A stretch of 64,000 bases of DNA from Parabacteroides faecis. Lineage in GTDB: Bacteria > Bacteroidota > Bacteroidia > Bacteroidales > Tannerellaceae. Under the pieces are notes generated by a model. The model was not told the origin of the DNA. It did not search any database and saw only the letters and a program-made list of their open reading frames with translations. Each line of letters starts with the position of its first letter. Position 1 is the stretch's first letter. Shown in pieces: positions 1 to 7,127 of the stretch. The position numbers and the translations under genes are program-made. The stretch covers positions 124,001-188,000 of the forward strand of contig NZ_BMPB01000002.1 in assembly GCF_014647375.1 (NCBI RefSeq), given 5' to 3'.

Positions 1-1
1 G

Positions 2-391
2 TTGTCCGAAAAGGAAGGCAGTTGCCTGAAAGCGGCTTCGGGTGGTCCGTTAGTACAACATTCGCTGGTTGGTATGTTGGAAATGGTGGCAGAAGGCTGT
101 TTTACTTATGAGAAAGTGGTGGAAAAGATGGCACATATGCCTGCCGATCTGTTCCATATCGACCGCCGTGGTTATATCCGCCCGGGATATTATGCCGACC
201 TGGTTCTGGTGGATCCGGAAAAGTGCTGGACTGTGGCTCCTGAAAATATTTTGTATAAATGCGTATGGTCTCCGTTTGAGGGTACGACATTCCATCATAG
301 CATCACCCAGACATTTGTAAATGGGCAGTTGGTGTATGACAATGGAATCGTCAATGACGATGTACGTGGGATGGAAGTAAGATATAACTAA
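2..391 (+). CDS. pyrC: Dihydroorotase, C-terminal part (truncated by window edge)
   Basis: This is the last 129 residues of a dihydroorotase, the zinc enzyme of pyrimidine synthesis that cyclises carbamoyl-aspartate to dihydroorotate in the cytoplasm. The start lies left of the window. The visible part carries the typical amidohydrolase tail: a '[16 protein letters not shown]' segment, then '[16 protein letters not shown]' and '[12 protein letters not shown]', which form the small beta-sandwich and the last helix of class I enzymes. The metal-binding His residues are outside the window, so catalysis cannot be checked here. A strong hairpin with a T tract follows (436-500), which suggests that the transcript ends here. 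An allantoinase or another cyclic amidohydrolase is a less likely alternative. Confidence 0.85.
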   Translation: MSEKEGSCLKAASGGPLVQHSLVGMLEMVAEGCFTYEKVVEKMAHMPADLFHIDRRGYIRPGYYADLVLVDPEKCWTVAPENILYKCVWSPFEGTTFHHSITQTFVNGQLVYDNGIVNDDVRGMEVRYN

Positions 392-435
392 AATACAAAG
401 TTCCTTCCGACCTGACCGACGGACAGTACACCCTG

Positions 436-500
436 CGTCGCCCCTTGACGCAACGTTACGTCTCACCGAGACGCAGTGTTGCATTGGGAGCGACGTTTTT
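436..500 (+). terminator. Three-tier hairpin terminator after pyrC
   Basis: Three nested complementary pairs are visible: CGTCGC (436-441) with GCGACG (490-495), GCAAC with GTTGC, and CGTCTC with GAGACG at the tip. A TTTTT run follows directly. This is a factor-independent terminator reading rightwards, with an unusually long and interrupted stem. Confidence 0.8.
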
Positions 501-626
501 ATTTACTCCGTTTATTGTCGTTCACAAAGGATTTATGCTGTCTACGGGAATAATTTGGTTATTTATTTTCGAATATATAATATTATACCCGTATAAAAAA
601 TAGTCTAACTTAAAAACTAAAGTAGT

Positions 627-1454
627 ATGTCAAAAGGATATGCAGTTGTATTGGGATTGAACCATGTAGATCCCGTTCATTACGATGGTTGGGACGGAGC
701 GTTGGCTCAACCGGAAAATGATGCCAGGGCAATTTATGAGATTGCATCGAAACAAGGTTTTAAATCGAAAATCATTTTAGGAAATAAAGTTACTCGTCTC
801 AATGTAATTTATTCGGTAAGGGAGGCCGCCCAGGAGTTGGAAAGCGGTGACATCTTTTTCTTCTATTATTCGGGACATGGGGGGCAGTTGCCGGATATGG
901 ATGGGGATGAAGAGGATGGTATGGACGAAACCTGGTGTTTGTATGACGGTGAACTTGTCGATGATGAATTGCGTTTGCTGTGGTCTGAATTTAAAGAAGG
1001 AGTTCGTATCCTGGTTTTATCGGATAGTTGCCATAGCGGAACAATAACAAAAGCATCTGTGGAAGAACCAGCTCTTGAAAATTGTGTAAAGAAGGCAATG
1101 CCGATGGAGTATGTGAGAAAGACTTATTTTAAGAATAAGAGTTTTTATGATAACCTGGCTCGCGAACTTATGGATAAAGGTGCAAATGAGAAAGAGGTGA
1201 AAGCCGGCGTGTTACTTATTTCCGGCTGTCAGGACGAACAATCGTCGTATGCTTTCACATTTGATGAAAACAGTGCGTTCACTACTGCTTTATTGCAGGT
1301 TCTGGAGGAAGATCCTACGATTCATTATTCGCTGCTTCACGAAAAACTTGTGGATAAATTGGATAAGCGGTTACACGGCAAACAAAAACCTAATTTATAC
1401 CCGACAGAGCAATGTGATCTTGCTTTCCTGGAACAGAACTTTCTGGCAATATAA
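627..1454 (+). CDS. Caspase-like cysteine protease (peptidase C14, metacaspase type)
   Basis: This 275-residue protein has the metacaspase p20 fold. The catalytic His84 sits in 'YYSGHGGQ' and the catalytic Cys135 in 'SDSCHSGT'. An acidic stretch between them (about residues 90-101, rich in Asp and Glu) is where calcium-dependent metacaspases bind Ca2+ and where the specificity pocket begins. There is no signal peptide or membrane segment, so it should act in the cytoplasm. Family members usually cleave after Arg or Lys, not Asp; that is family knowledge, not visible here. The gene for a class 3 lipase begins 5 bp after the stop, so the two are almost surely co-transcribed. The lipase is therefore a candidate substrate or partner (inference). 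Confidence 0.88.
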   Translation: MSKGYAVVLGLNHVDPVHYDGWDGALAQPENDARAIYEIASKQGFKSKIILGNKVTRLNVIYSVREAAQELESGDIFFFYYSGHGGQLPDMDGDEEDGMDETWCLYDGELVDDELRLLWSEFKEGVRILVLSDSCHSGTITKASVEEPALENCVKKAMPMEYVRKTYFKNKSFYDNLARELMDKGANEKEVKAGVLLISGCQDEQSSYAFTFDENSAFTTALLQVLEEDPTIHYSLLHEKLVDKLDKRLHGKQKPNLYPTEQCDLAFLEQNFLAI

Positions 1455-1459
1455 TATAG

Positions 1460-2605
1460 ATGGAAAAGCTGCAACAAACAAAAGATATTTTCCTTTCCCT
1501 GGATGGTAAACTGGATCAGCTTGCCGTTACAAGCAAATCTGATCCGGCCTATCGGACAGAACGGGAGGAAATACAAATGGAAATGAAAGCTCTCTACGAA
1601 ACATTGTCGGAAGAGAAGCTGGATGTGGAAGTTGGGGCAGAGGATAACGGCATTGTACAGGATAAAGGCCTATTGGGCTTTTTGACGGGTACGGTCGACC
1701 TGATGAAGAACCTGCTCCTTGTTGTCAAGGTGTCGATGCACCGAGAATCGGATGCAGACCGGGTATTATTGGCTCTGGAAAAGAAAGGTCTGGAACTGTT
1801 GCCCGGATATGGCAGTTTGTATAAGAAAGCGTTGGAAATATTAAAGCAGTTTGTGCAATCAGATGTAGCTTCTATCGTAATGAACTTGCGTAAGGGGTCT
1901 TCCTACGTTAAGACGTTTGCTTCCTATATTCCTTCGCAACCGTTCTGTCCTCCGGAAGAGGCTCTTTTAATGGCTGAATGTTCGGAATATGCTTATACCG
2001 GATACACATTTAATAAGAAAGTTTCTCCATTGAAAAGGAGGGAGCTACCTGAATGTCTTAAAATGGGACACTATGATGAAGTGACCGGTCAGTTGTATGT
2101 GATGAACGGGTTTAAGGTTTGGTTGGGTAGATATGAAGACCGGATCGTTATTGCTTTTGCCGGAACGGAACTGTCGAAGATTGGAGCCGTACTAACAGAT
2201 GTACATCAGTTGCTCGCTGCCGATACTATGTATTTGTATGCAGTCGGGTTGGTTCGTTTATTTCTGGAAACTTATCCGGAGCAATGTTTTTATGTAACGG
2301 GACATTCGTTAGGAGGAGGGCTGACGCAGTTTGCTGTAGCTACTAATATCGCGCTGGCTCATGAATGGATGAAAGGTATTGGTTTCAATGCTGCCGGCTT
2401 ATCGGCTTCCACACTCTCACCGTTGGATGACAGAAACTTGCAATTGGCGATGGATAGTGTTGTCCATTATGCCACCATAAAAGATCCTGTCTCTGTTTTT
2501 GGTGCGGCTGTCGGTCTGCGGCAACTTTTGCCTAAAGGTAAAAGCAATGGTCATTCTTTGGATGATGTGAAGGATTGTCTGCAGCTTTTGGCTACTAAAA
2601 AATAA
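1460..2605 (+). CDS. Class 3 lipase-family alpha/beta hydrolase
   Basis: A 381-residue protein whose C-terminal half (about 165-380) is a lipase_3 domain. The nucleophile elbow 'GHSLGGG' places the catalytic Ser at 283. Asp342 ('KDPVSVFG') and His365 ('GHSLDD') fit the rest of the triad. The N-terminal 160 residues are unlike ordinary lipases: a charged, probably coiled segment (1-65) is followed by an amphipathic or hydrophobic stretch (about 70-92) that could touch a membrane. No signal peptide is present, which is odd for a nutritional lipase and points to an intracellular lipid target. It lies 5 bp downstream of the caspase-like gene. A protease-controlled phospholipase is possible, but the sequence alone does not prove it. 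Confidence 0.82.
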   Translation: MEKLQQTKDIFLSLDGKLDQLAVTSKSDPAYRTEREEIQMEMKALYETLSEEKLDVEVGAEDNGIVQDKGLLGFLTGTVDLMKNLLLVVKVSMHRESDADRVLLALEKKGLELLPGYGSLYKKALEILKQFVQSDVASIVMNLRKGSSYVKTFASYIPSQPFCPPEEALLMAECSEYAYTGYTFNKKVSPLKRRELPECLKMGHYDEVTGQLYVMNGFKVWLGRYEDRIVIAFAGTELSKIGAVLTDVHQLLAADTMYLYAVGLVRLFLETYPEQCFYVTGHSLGGGLTQFAVATNIALAHEWMKGIGFNAAGLSASTLSPLDDRNLQLAMDSVVHYATIKDPVSVFGAAVGLRQLLPKGKSNGHSLDDVKDCLQLLATKK

Positions 2606-2700
2606 TCTGTCCGATAATTGTGCAGGCAGATAATATAAACGGAGCGCAGGGAAATGCAGGGATTAAACTGTCTGCAAAATTCTGCCTCCGCCTATGTCTT

Positions 2701-3246
2701 TTATGCGATATCGATCAACTTGTGTGTTTGCAGACTAAGTTGCCACTCCGGGTGTTCCAGGATGTAATTGACAATTTCCATCGTATTCCGGCAGGAACAG
2801 GGTTGGAGGAAATGATGTTTGGCTGGCAACTGGATGTAAGAAGACAGATCCTGTCTCAGATAAACCACCTTGACTTCATCCATATGATCGATCTTGATGG
2901 GTGCTCCCTCTTTCGGAGAACAAGTCACCCAGTCGATACCTTTAGGTAACGGACGTGTGCCGTTTGTCTCTATACATATATATTTACCCGCTTTGTGAAG
3001 CATGTCGATAAATGCGTCGTCGATCCATAAAGCCGGTTCACCACCGGTCAGTATGATCATGTCTGAAGGGTAGGCGGAGATTGCCTCCAATATTTCTTCA
3101 TCCGACATCAAAGTCCCTTCTTCATGTTCCGTATCGCAAAATGAACATTTCAGGTTGCACCCTGAAAAACGGATGAAAACAGCGGCTTTGCCGGTATGAT
3201 AGCCTTCCCCTTGCAGGCTGTAAAAAATTTGATTAATCTTTCTCAT
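2701..3246 (-). CDS. queE: 7-carboxy-7-deazaguanine synthase QueE (radical SAM)
   Basis: QueE converts 6-carboxy-tetrahydropterin to 7-carboxy-7-deazaguanine on the route to queuosine. The radical SAM cluster motif CX3CX2C is present as Cys30, Cys34 and Cys37 ('SGCNLKCSFCDTE'). The SAM-binding 'TGGEPAL' follows near residue 67. At 181 residues it is a short member of the family but keeps the core. Its start overlaps the end of queD by 14 bp, so the two are translated from one mRNA with queD first. The gene converges with the lipase gene, leaving 95 bp between them in which I see no clean terminator. Confidence 0.93.
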   Translation of the reverse strand: MRKINQIFYSLQGEGYHTGKAAVFIRFSGCNLKCSFCDTEHEEGTLMSDEEILEAISAYPSDMIILTGGEPALWIDDAFIDMLHKAGKYICIETNGTRPLPKGIDWVTCSPKEGAPIKIDHMDEVKVVYLRQDLSSYIQLPAKHHFLQPCSCRNTMEIVNYILEHPEWQLSLQTHKLIDIA

Positions 3247-3565
3247 AGATTACAGTGTTCGATTCTGACTCTTTAATTTCTACTTTATAACAATTGGGTA
3301 ACTGGTCGCATATCCATCGGGCCATATTCTCGGCCGTCGGATTGAAAGGCAGGACTTCATTCAGATTCTGATGGTCCAGCCTGTTTTTTATCGATTCTTT
3401 GATATGGCTAAAGTCGATTACCATGCCATCGGCGTTCAATTCTTTCGAGCGACAGTAAACAGTGATGATCCAGTTGTGACCATGCAGGTTCTCACATTTA
3501 CTGGAATAAGAGAGTTTCAGACTGTGTGCAGCCGATATCTCCATTCTTTTAATTACGGTATACAT
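3233..3565 (-). CDS. queD: 6-carboxy-5,6,7,8-tetrahydropterin synthase QueD
   Basis: QueD converts dihydroneopterin triphosphate to 6-carboxy-tetrahydropterin, the step before QueE. The zinc ligands are visible as His14 ('SAAHSL') and His28/His30 ('LHGHNW'), with the catalytic Cys24 between them. The length of 110 residues is normal for this short form. It is the first gene of the queDE pair and has a Bacteroidetes-type promoter upstream (3627-3634). queC and queF are not in the window. Confidence 0.93.
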   Translation of the reverse strand: MYTVIKRMEISAAHSLKLSYSSKCENLHGHNWIITVYCRSKELNADGMVIDFSHIKESIKNRLDHQNLNEVLPFNPTAENMARWICDQLPNCYKVEIKESESNTVIYEKD

Positions 3566-3626
3566 GCTAAATTGTGCAATTTAAGACGTTTATATATTGT
3601 ATCTAAATGTCACCTCGATACGGCGA

Positions 3627-3634
3627 CAAAAATA
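3627..3634 (-). promoter_or_regulatory. Promoter -7 box for queDE
   Basis: Read on the minus strand this is TATTTTTG, a full match to the Bacteroidetes -7 consensus TAnnTTTG, 62 bp before the queD start codon. A TTTA at 3656-3653 lies near the expected -33 position. Confidence 0.6.
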
Positions 3635-3693
3635 CATAAAATCCCGGTGAGGTAAACTATACACTGTTATAGGATTTATTAAAAAAACATTTA

Positions 3694-3701
3694 TATTTTT
3701 G
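3694..3701 (+). promoter_or_regulatory. Promoter -7 box for candidate non-coding RNA
   Basis: TATTTTTG matches TAnnTTTG exactly and points away from queD into a stretch with no open reading frame but strong RNA folding potential. I do not see a good -33 element. Confidence 0.5.
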
Positions 3702-3707
3702 CATGTG

Positions 3708-3860
3708 TTAGAAAGTTGAATTTTTTAGTTTAGGAATGCTAAAATGGGTATACGGCAATAATAGGCAAAATATGTGCCTGATTACTGCTTGTGAATCAAT
3801 GGGGAACGGATTTATCCCCTGGATAAACCGATAATTGGAGGCTAAGATTCAATTGTTAAA
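3708..3860 (+). ncRNA. Candidate structured non-coding RNA
   Basis: No gene covers 3566-4061. Within it, an outer stem TTGAAT (3716-3721) / ATTCAA (3847-3852), extended by TTAG (3725-3728) / CTAA (3842-3845), encloses two hairpins. Hairpin A (3755-3788) pairs GCA, TAAT and AGGCA with TGCCT, ATTA and TGC. Hairpin B (3807-3830) pairs CGG and TTTATCC with GGATAAA and CCG around a CCT loop, and is flanked by CAAT/ATTG. A -7 promoter box lies just upstream at 3694. The family is not recognised; 6S-like RNA or a Bacteroidales-specific RNA motif are possibilities. The 3' end is uncertain: it may stop near 3860 or run to the terminator at 4018-4050. Confidence 0.45.
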
Positions 3861-3949
3861 AAATAGAAGAAGCTGCAAATAAGTTTCGATAATCTTAAAA
3901 ATGTGTTTTATAATATCTTTTTTTATTTGTTCAGTAATATAAAATGCCA

Positions 3950-4050
3950 CATCTTTGCATGCAGATAACCTAAACAATCTTTTTGCCTTAAAGACTAATA
4001 CCTATTAAAAACCTATAAAGAGGGCCTTTGAGAAAAGGCCCTCTTTATGA
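3950..4050 (+). ncRNA. Possible short transcript ending in a strong terminator
   Basis: CATCTTTG (3950-3957) is close to the -7 consensus, and a TTTG lies 24 bp upstream (3926-3929), the correct spacing. A strong terminator hairpin ends at 4050. No reading frame of note lies between. This could be a separate RNA of about 85 nt or the 3' part of the RNA that starts near 3705. Confidence 0.25.
4018..4050. terminator. Bidirectional-looking terminator hairpin
   Basis: AAAGAGGGCCTTT and AAAGGCCCTCTTT form a near-perfect stem with a GAGA loop. It serves the minus-strand STN gene that ends at 4062 and any plus-strand RNA arriving from 3.7-3.95 kb. Confidence 0.75.
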
Positions 4051-4061
4051 TTTTTAACCAC

Positions 4062-5636
4062 TTAGTAGCCTGTTTCTTCTATTTTTGACGAAATTTTTCC
4101 TATTGCTTCATTTAGTTTTTCCTCCGGTGGAATCACATTGAAGTTACCCCAGAAGCTTTCATCATAATTAAATTTTGTTTCAGAGAACACTGTCCGGGTT
4201 GATAATGTTTCTTTCCTGCCGAAACGGCTGACATTGTCCGTGTCTGTTTTGCACACGACCATTTCGAACCATACATGAAGGGGAGAGCTACCGAACAGTT
4301 GTTTTTTCTTTTTAACCTTAAAATGAAGGTCTCCTCTGACATGACTGACATAATAGATGCCGTTCCAGGGTTTGTAAGAAACCGTATAGACCACCTTTTG
4401 AGGGATTATCTTCAGGTTACGGCTTTTCTTCTCCACCAGCATATTTGCCGCATCCTTTACATATTTGGGGTGTATTTCAAACTCGGCCCGCAGCAGTGCA
4501 CTGTTTTCCGAATCGATGTACAAGTTGCCTTTTAAAAGCGGGCTTGTGATGAACTCGCGTTGTTCAAACGAGATCACATTTGCCATCCGGTTGTCTATTA
4601 CCGTGATATCGGAATGGGCATATACATAAGGATAGTTCACCTCGCTTTCCGGAACCAGAAAATCCGGCACATCCTTGATGATATCCAGCTGCATGCTGGC
4701 ATTGATACCGGATTTCATCTTGGCAATGATCGTATCCCGCTCCTGGTTATTACTGATCCGGCGCATCTTCAGCAGTTTTACCTGATCCGGAACAGTATGC
4801 CTGGTATAGGGGCTTTTATATATTTTAAAGATCGCCTCCGTCAGACTGACGAATTTGTTTTTCCGTTCAATCCCTTCCCGGTAGAAAGTGGTTTGATAGA
4901 CAGGCTCCTGGGAATAATTGATACTTTTCTTTTCTTCCATCTCTCGTAGCAGGCGTAAGGGGTTCACGATACGGACAACCACTTCCTGTATGGGGATTAC
5001 TTTCGGTTCCAGGGTTAGCATGCTGTAACGTTCCGCCAACAGAGAGCTCTCTATCTGATAGGGTTGGTAGCCGACATGTGAGAAGTTGATCTGCGATTGG
5101 CGCAGCGTATCCGGCAGACGCAACCTGAATTCGCCGCCCTGGTTTGTGACATTTCCTATGGAACCGTCGTCATTGACACTGACGGTGGCGAACGGGATAG
5201 GTTCATTCGTGTATTTATCTCGCAGGATACCTTCCAGGGTGAAATAGGTTACGGTATCCGGAAGAATCGGGAGTACCTCTTTGACCGGTGTTTCTTCAAC
5301 CGGACGGGAGATCAGGATATGGTTACCGATCACGCGAAGAGCCAGGTTTCGGTCGCCGGTGATCCGATAGATCGCTTCCCGGACAGAGTATTTGCCACCC
5401 GATATTTTTACTACTTGTTCATTGTCGATGATCTTACTGTCGTAGATGAACAGATAGCCGGACTGTTCGGATACTTTTCCCAGTAAATCGTAAACGGTTT
5501 CCTTACTTTTAGATATATGGATAAGACGTTCGAGTACATTTTTATTGTCCTTATCGTCAGCCCGCAAAGGGATAGCCGTCATCAGCAGCAATCCGATGAG
5601 GCAAAAAAACAGACGATATGTAACGGTTCGTTTCAC
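4062..5636 (-). CDS. Secreted STN + CarboxypepD_reg-like protein
   Basis: A 524-residue exported protein. Residues 1-26 are a signal peptide. Residues 37-112 are a secretin/TonB short N-terminal (STN) domain, the part that in TonB receptors talks to a FecR-type anti-sigma factor. Residues 132-222 are a CarboxypepD_reg-like beta sandwich ('LEGILRDKYTNEPIPFATVSV', ending 'IQEVVVRI'). The remaining 300 residues are not a TonB barrel. They match the C-terminal half of the protein encoded at 7128-8405, sharing 'FYRE', 'IYK(S/T)PY', 'LYID', 'RAEF' and a final 'FWG.(F/Y)NVI.P.E' block. It is the last gene after the sigma factor and FecR, 20 bp beyond the FecR stop. It probably works in the periplasm or outer membrane as a signalling partner of that FecR (inference). 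Confidence 0.75.
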   Translation of the reverse strand: MKRTVTYRLFFCLIGLLLMTAIPLRADDKDNKNVLERLIHISKSKETVYDLLGKVSEQSGYLFIYDSKIIDNEQVVKISGGKYSVREAIYRITGDRNLALRVIGNHILISRPVEETPVKEVLPILPDTVTYFTLEGILRDKYTNEPIPFATVSVNDDGSIGNVTNQGGEFRLRLPDTLRQSQINFSHVGYQPYQIESSLLAERYSMLTLEPKVIPIQEVVVRIVNPLRLLREMEEKKSINYSQEPVYQTTFYREGIERKNKFVSLTEAIFKIYKSPYTRHTVPDQVKLLKMRRISNNQERDTIIAKMKSGINASMQLDIIKDVPDFLVPESEVNYPYVYAHSDITVIDNRMANVISFEQREFITSPLLKGNLYIDSENSALLRAEFEIHPKYVKDAANMLVEKKSRNLKIIPQKVVYTVSYKPWNGIYYVSHVRGDLHFKVKKKKQLFGSSPLHVWFEMVVCKTDTDNVSRFGRKETLSTRTVFSETKFNYDESFWGNFNVIPPEEKLNEAIGKISSKIEETGY

Positions 5637-5656
5637 CTTGTACTCCTTTTATCCGA

Positions 5657-6526
5657 TTAGTTTTCATGCAAAGTAATCACATTATTTTCGCGTGTGCATT
5701 TCAGGTCGAGCGCAAAACAGATCAGTTCAGCCATTGTTTCCGGCGAGTTGTCGGCAAAGGTAACGGTAAGTGTCCTGCTCTCCAGCTCCGGGGTGGTTTT
5801 CAGACTGATATCTTCCGCGTTGAGATTGATGACCCGGAGGATATCGGCCAGTCGTTCATCCTTAAAACGTATCTGCCGGACATATTCTTCGAACTGTCCG
5901 GTGTCTTTTGTTTGCCTCACTTGTAGTTTTCGTGAAGAGAGGGTGACGGTTTCACCCGCTTTTACATGCACATCCTGTCCGCTTTTTTTCAACGTCACTT
6001 TCACCAATCCTCTTTGTACGGACAATTCAAAAGGCTGGGAACCGTCGCTTTTTACATTAAAAGCGGTACCCAAAACTTCGATGCGTGCATCTTCTGTTTC
6101 AATAAGGAACGGACGCTTGCGGTTGCCGGCAATATCGAAAAGAGCATTTCCCTGTAAGGATATTTCCCTTTTGTCCGGTTGGAAATGTTCCGGATAATGG
6201 ATAGCGGCATTGCCTGCCAGGTACACGATCGAACCATCTTCGAGCGTGGTGGCGAGTGTTGTCGTTTCCATATTCTGCCGGGTAAGCAGGTTACGGTCAG
6301 CATCTTTTTCTGTTCGATTAAAATGAATAATCAGGAAAAAGGATATGATTGCAGCTACCTGCAAACCTAATAATACAATTTTTCGGGTAGTTAGACGGGG
6401 GATGTCCCCATAAGGAATCACACCCTCTTTTTCTTTACAGGTGATCAGGTCCTCCTTTTCCAGGCGTTGGTACACCTTGTCCCATGCCTGATCCGTTCTT
6501 CTATTGTCCCTTTCTTTACGAGTCAT
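5657..6526 (-). CDS. FecR-family anti-sigma factor
   Basis: A 289-residue inner-membrane regulator. A cytoplasmic N-terminal part (1-48) that would bind the sigma factor is followed by one membrane helix (49-69), a periplasmic FecR domain (about 85-190, 'LEDGSIVYLAGNAAIHYPEHF' region) and a C-terminal DUF4974-type STN-like domain (about 215-285). Its ATG overlaps the sigma factor stop by 4 bp (6523-6526), indicating translational coupling. In the well-known FecIR system such proteins hold the sigma factor until an outer-membrane receptor signals; here no receptor with a barrel is encoded nearby. Confidence 0.92.
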   Translation of the reverse strand: MTRKERDNRRTDQAWDKVYQRLEKEDLITCKEKEGVIPYGDIPRLTTRKIVLLGLQVAAIISFFLIIHFNRTEKDADRNLLTRQNMETTTLATTLEDGSIVYLAGNAAIHYPEHFQPDKREISLQGNALFDIAGNRKRPFLIETEDARIEVLGTAFNVKSDGSQPFELSVQRGLVKVTLKKSGQDVHVKAGETVTLSSRKLQVRQTKDTGQFEEYVRQIRFKDERLADILRVINLNAEDISLKTTPELESRTLTVTFADNSPETMAELICFALDLKCTRENNVITLHEN

Positions 6527-7074
6527 ACTGTTTGTGTATAATTCTCAATTTCTTTTCTGAGTGTTTGAAGTGCCTTGGTCATTTCAGCTTCCACTGTTTT
6601 GACGGACAGAGAGAGGGCGGAGGCTATCTCCGCGTATTTCTTTCCTTCGAAACGCTGCATCCGGAAGATGCGTAAGCGGCGTTCGGGTAGCTTTTTGAGA
6701 GTCTTGTTTATCAGATCCTCCAATTCTTTGTATTCCAGCTGGTCCTGCGGATCGGAAGGCTTGCTTTCCTGGTTACCCGATAAAACGTTTTCCCGGTAAC
6801 GGTTGCGTACTTCCTGATGTTCGCAGTATTGAAGAGACTGGTTGCGTACCGCCCCGTACAGATAACTTTTCAGGGAGAGGAACACTTGCAGTTTTTCTTT
6901 TTCTTTCCAGAATACGTAGAATAGCTCTTGCACGATCTCTTCAGCTACGTCCCAGTTTCCGGTAATACCGGCGGCATAGAGGCAAAGGGGGGAGTAGTAG
7001 AGCCGGAAGATACCTTCGAAAGCTTTGACGTCCCCCTCTTTAATCTTAGTTAGTACGAATAAATCGTTCAGCAT
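6523..7074 (-). CDS. ECF RNA polymerase sigma factor (FecI-like, Bacteroides expansion family)
   Basis: A 183-residue sigma-70 family protein with only regions 2 and 4. Region 2 covers about residues 10-75 ('AFEGIFRLYYSPLCLYA', 'DVAEEIVQELFYVFW') and binds core polymerase and the -10 element. Region 4 covers about 120-175 ('LPERRLRIFRMQRFEGKKYAEIA' ending in a helix-turn-helix). It is translationally coupled to the FecR gene behind it. A perfect -7 box (7103-7110) lies 29 bp upstream of the start codon, so the sigma-FecR-STN genes can be transcribed apart from the CarboxypepD gene upstream. Confidence 0.93.
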   Translation of the reverse strand: MLNDLFVLTKIKEGDVKAFEGIFRLYYSPLCLYAAGITGNWDVAEEIVQELFYVFWKEKEKLQVFLSLKSYLYGAVRNQSLQYCEHQEVRNRYRENVLSGNQESKPSDPQDQLEYKELEDLINKTLKKLPERRLRIFRMQRFEGKKYAEIASALSLSVKTVEAEMTKALQTLRKEIENYTQTV

Positions 7075-7102
7075 GCCGTGGATCTTAATGATTAGAGTCC
7101 TT

Positions 7103-7110
7103 CAAATGTA
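7103..7110 (-). promoter_or_regulatory. Promoter -7 box of the sigma/FecR operon
   Basis: Minus-strand TACATTTG fits TAnnTTTG exactly. It lies in the 53-bp gap between the upstream CarboxypepD gene and the sigma factor gene. Confidence 0.5.
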
Positions 7111-7127
7111 CGAAAAGATATTGAAAT

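Noticed and set aside
2620-2949. Plus-strand open frame of 109 codons
   Set aside because: It lies almost wholly opposite queE, which has clear family motifs; the frame has no recognisable motif of its own.
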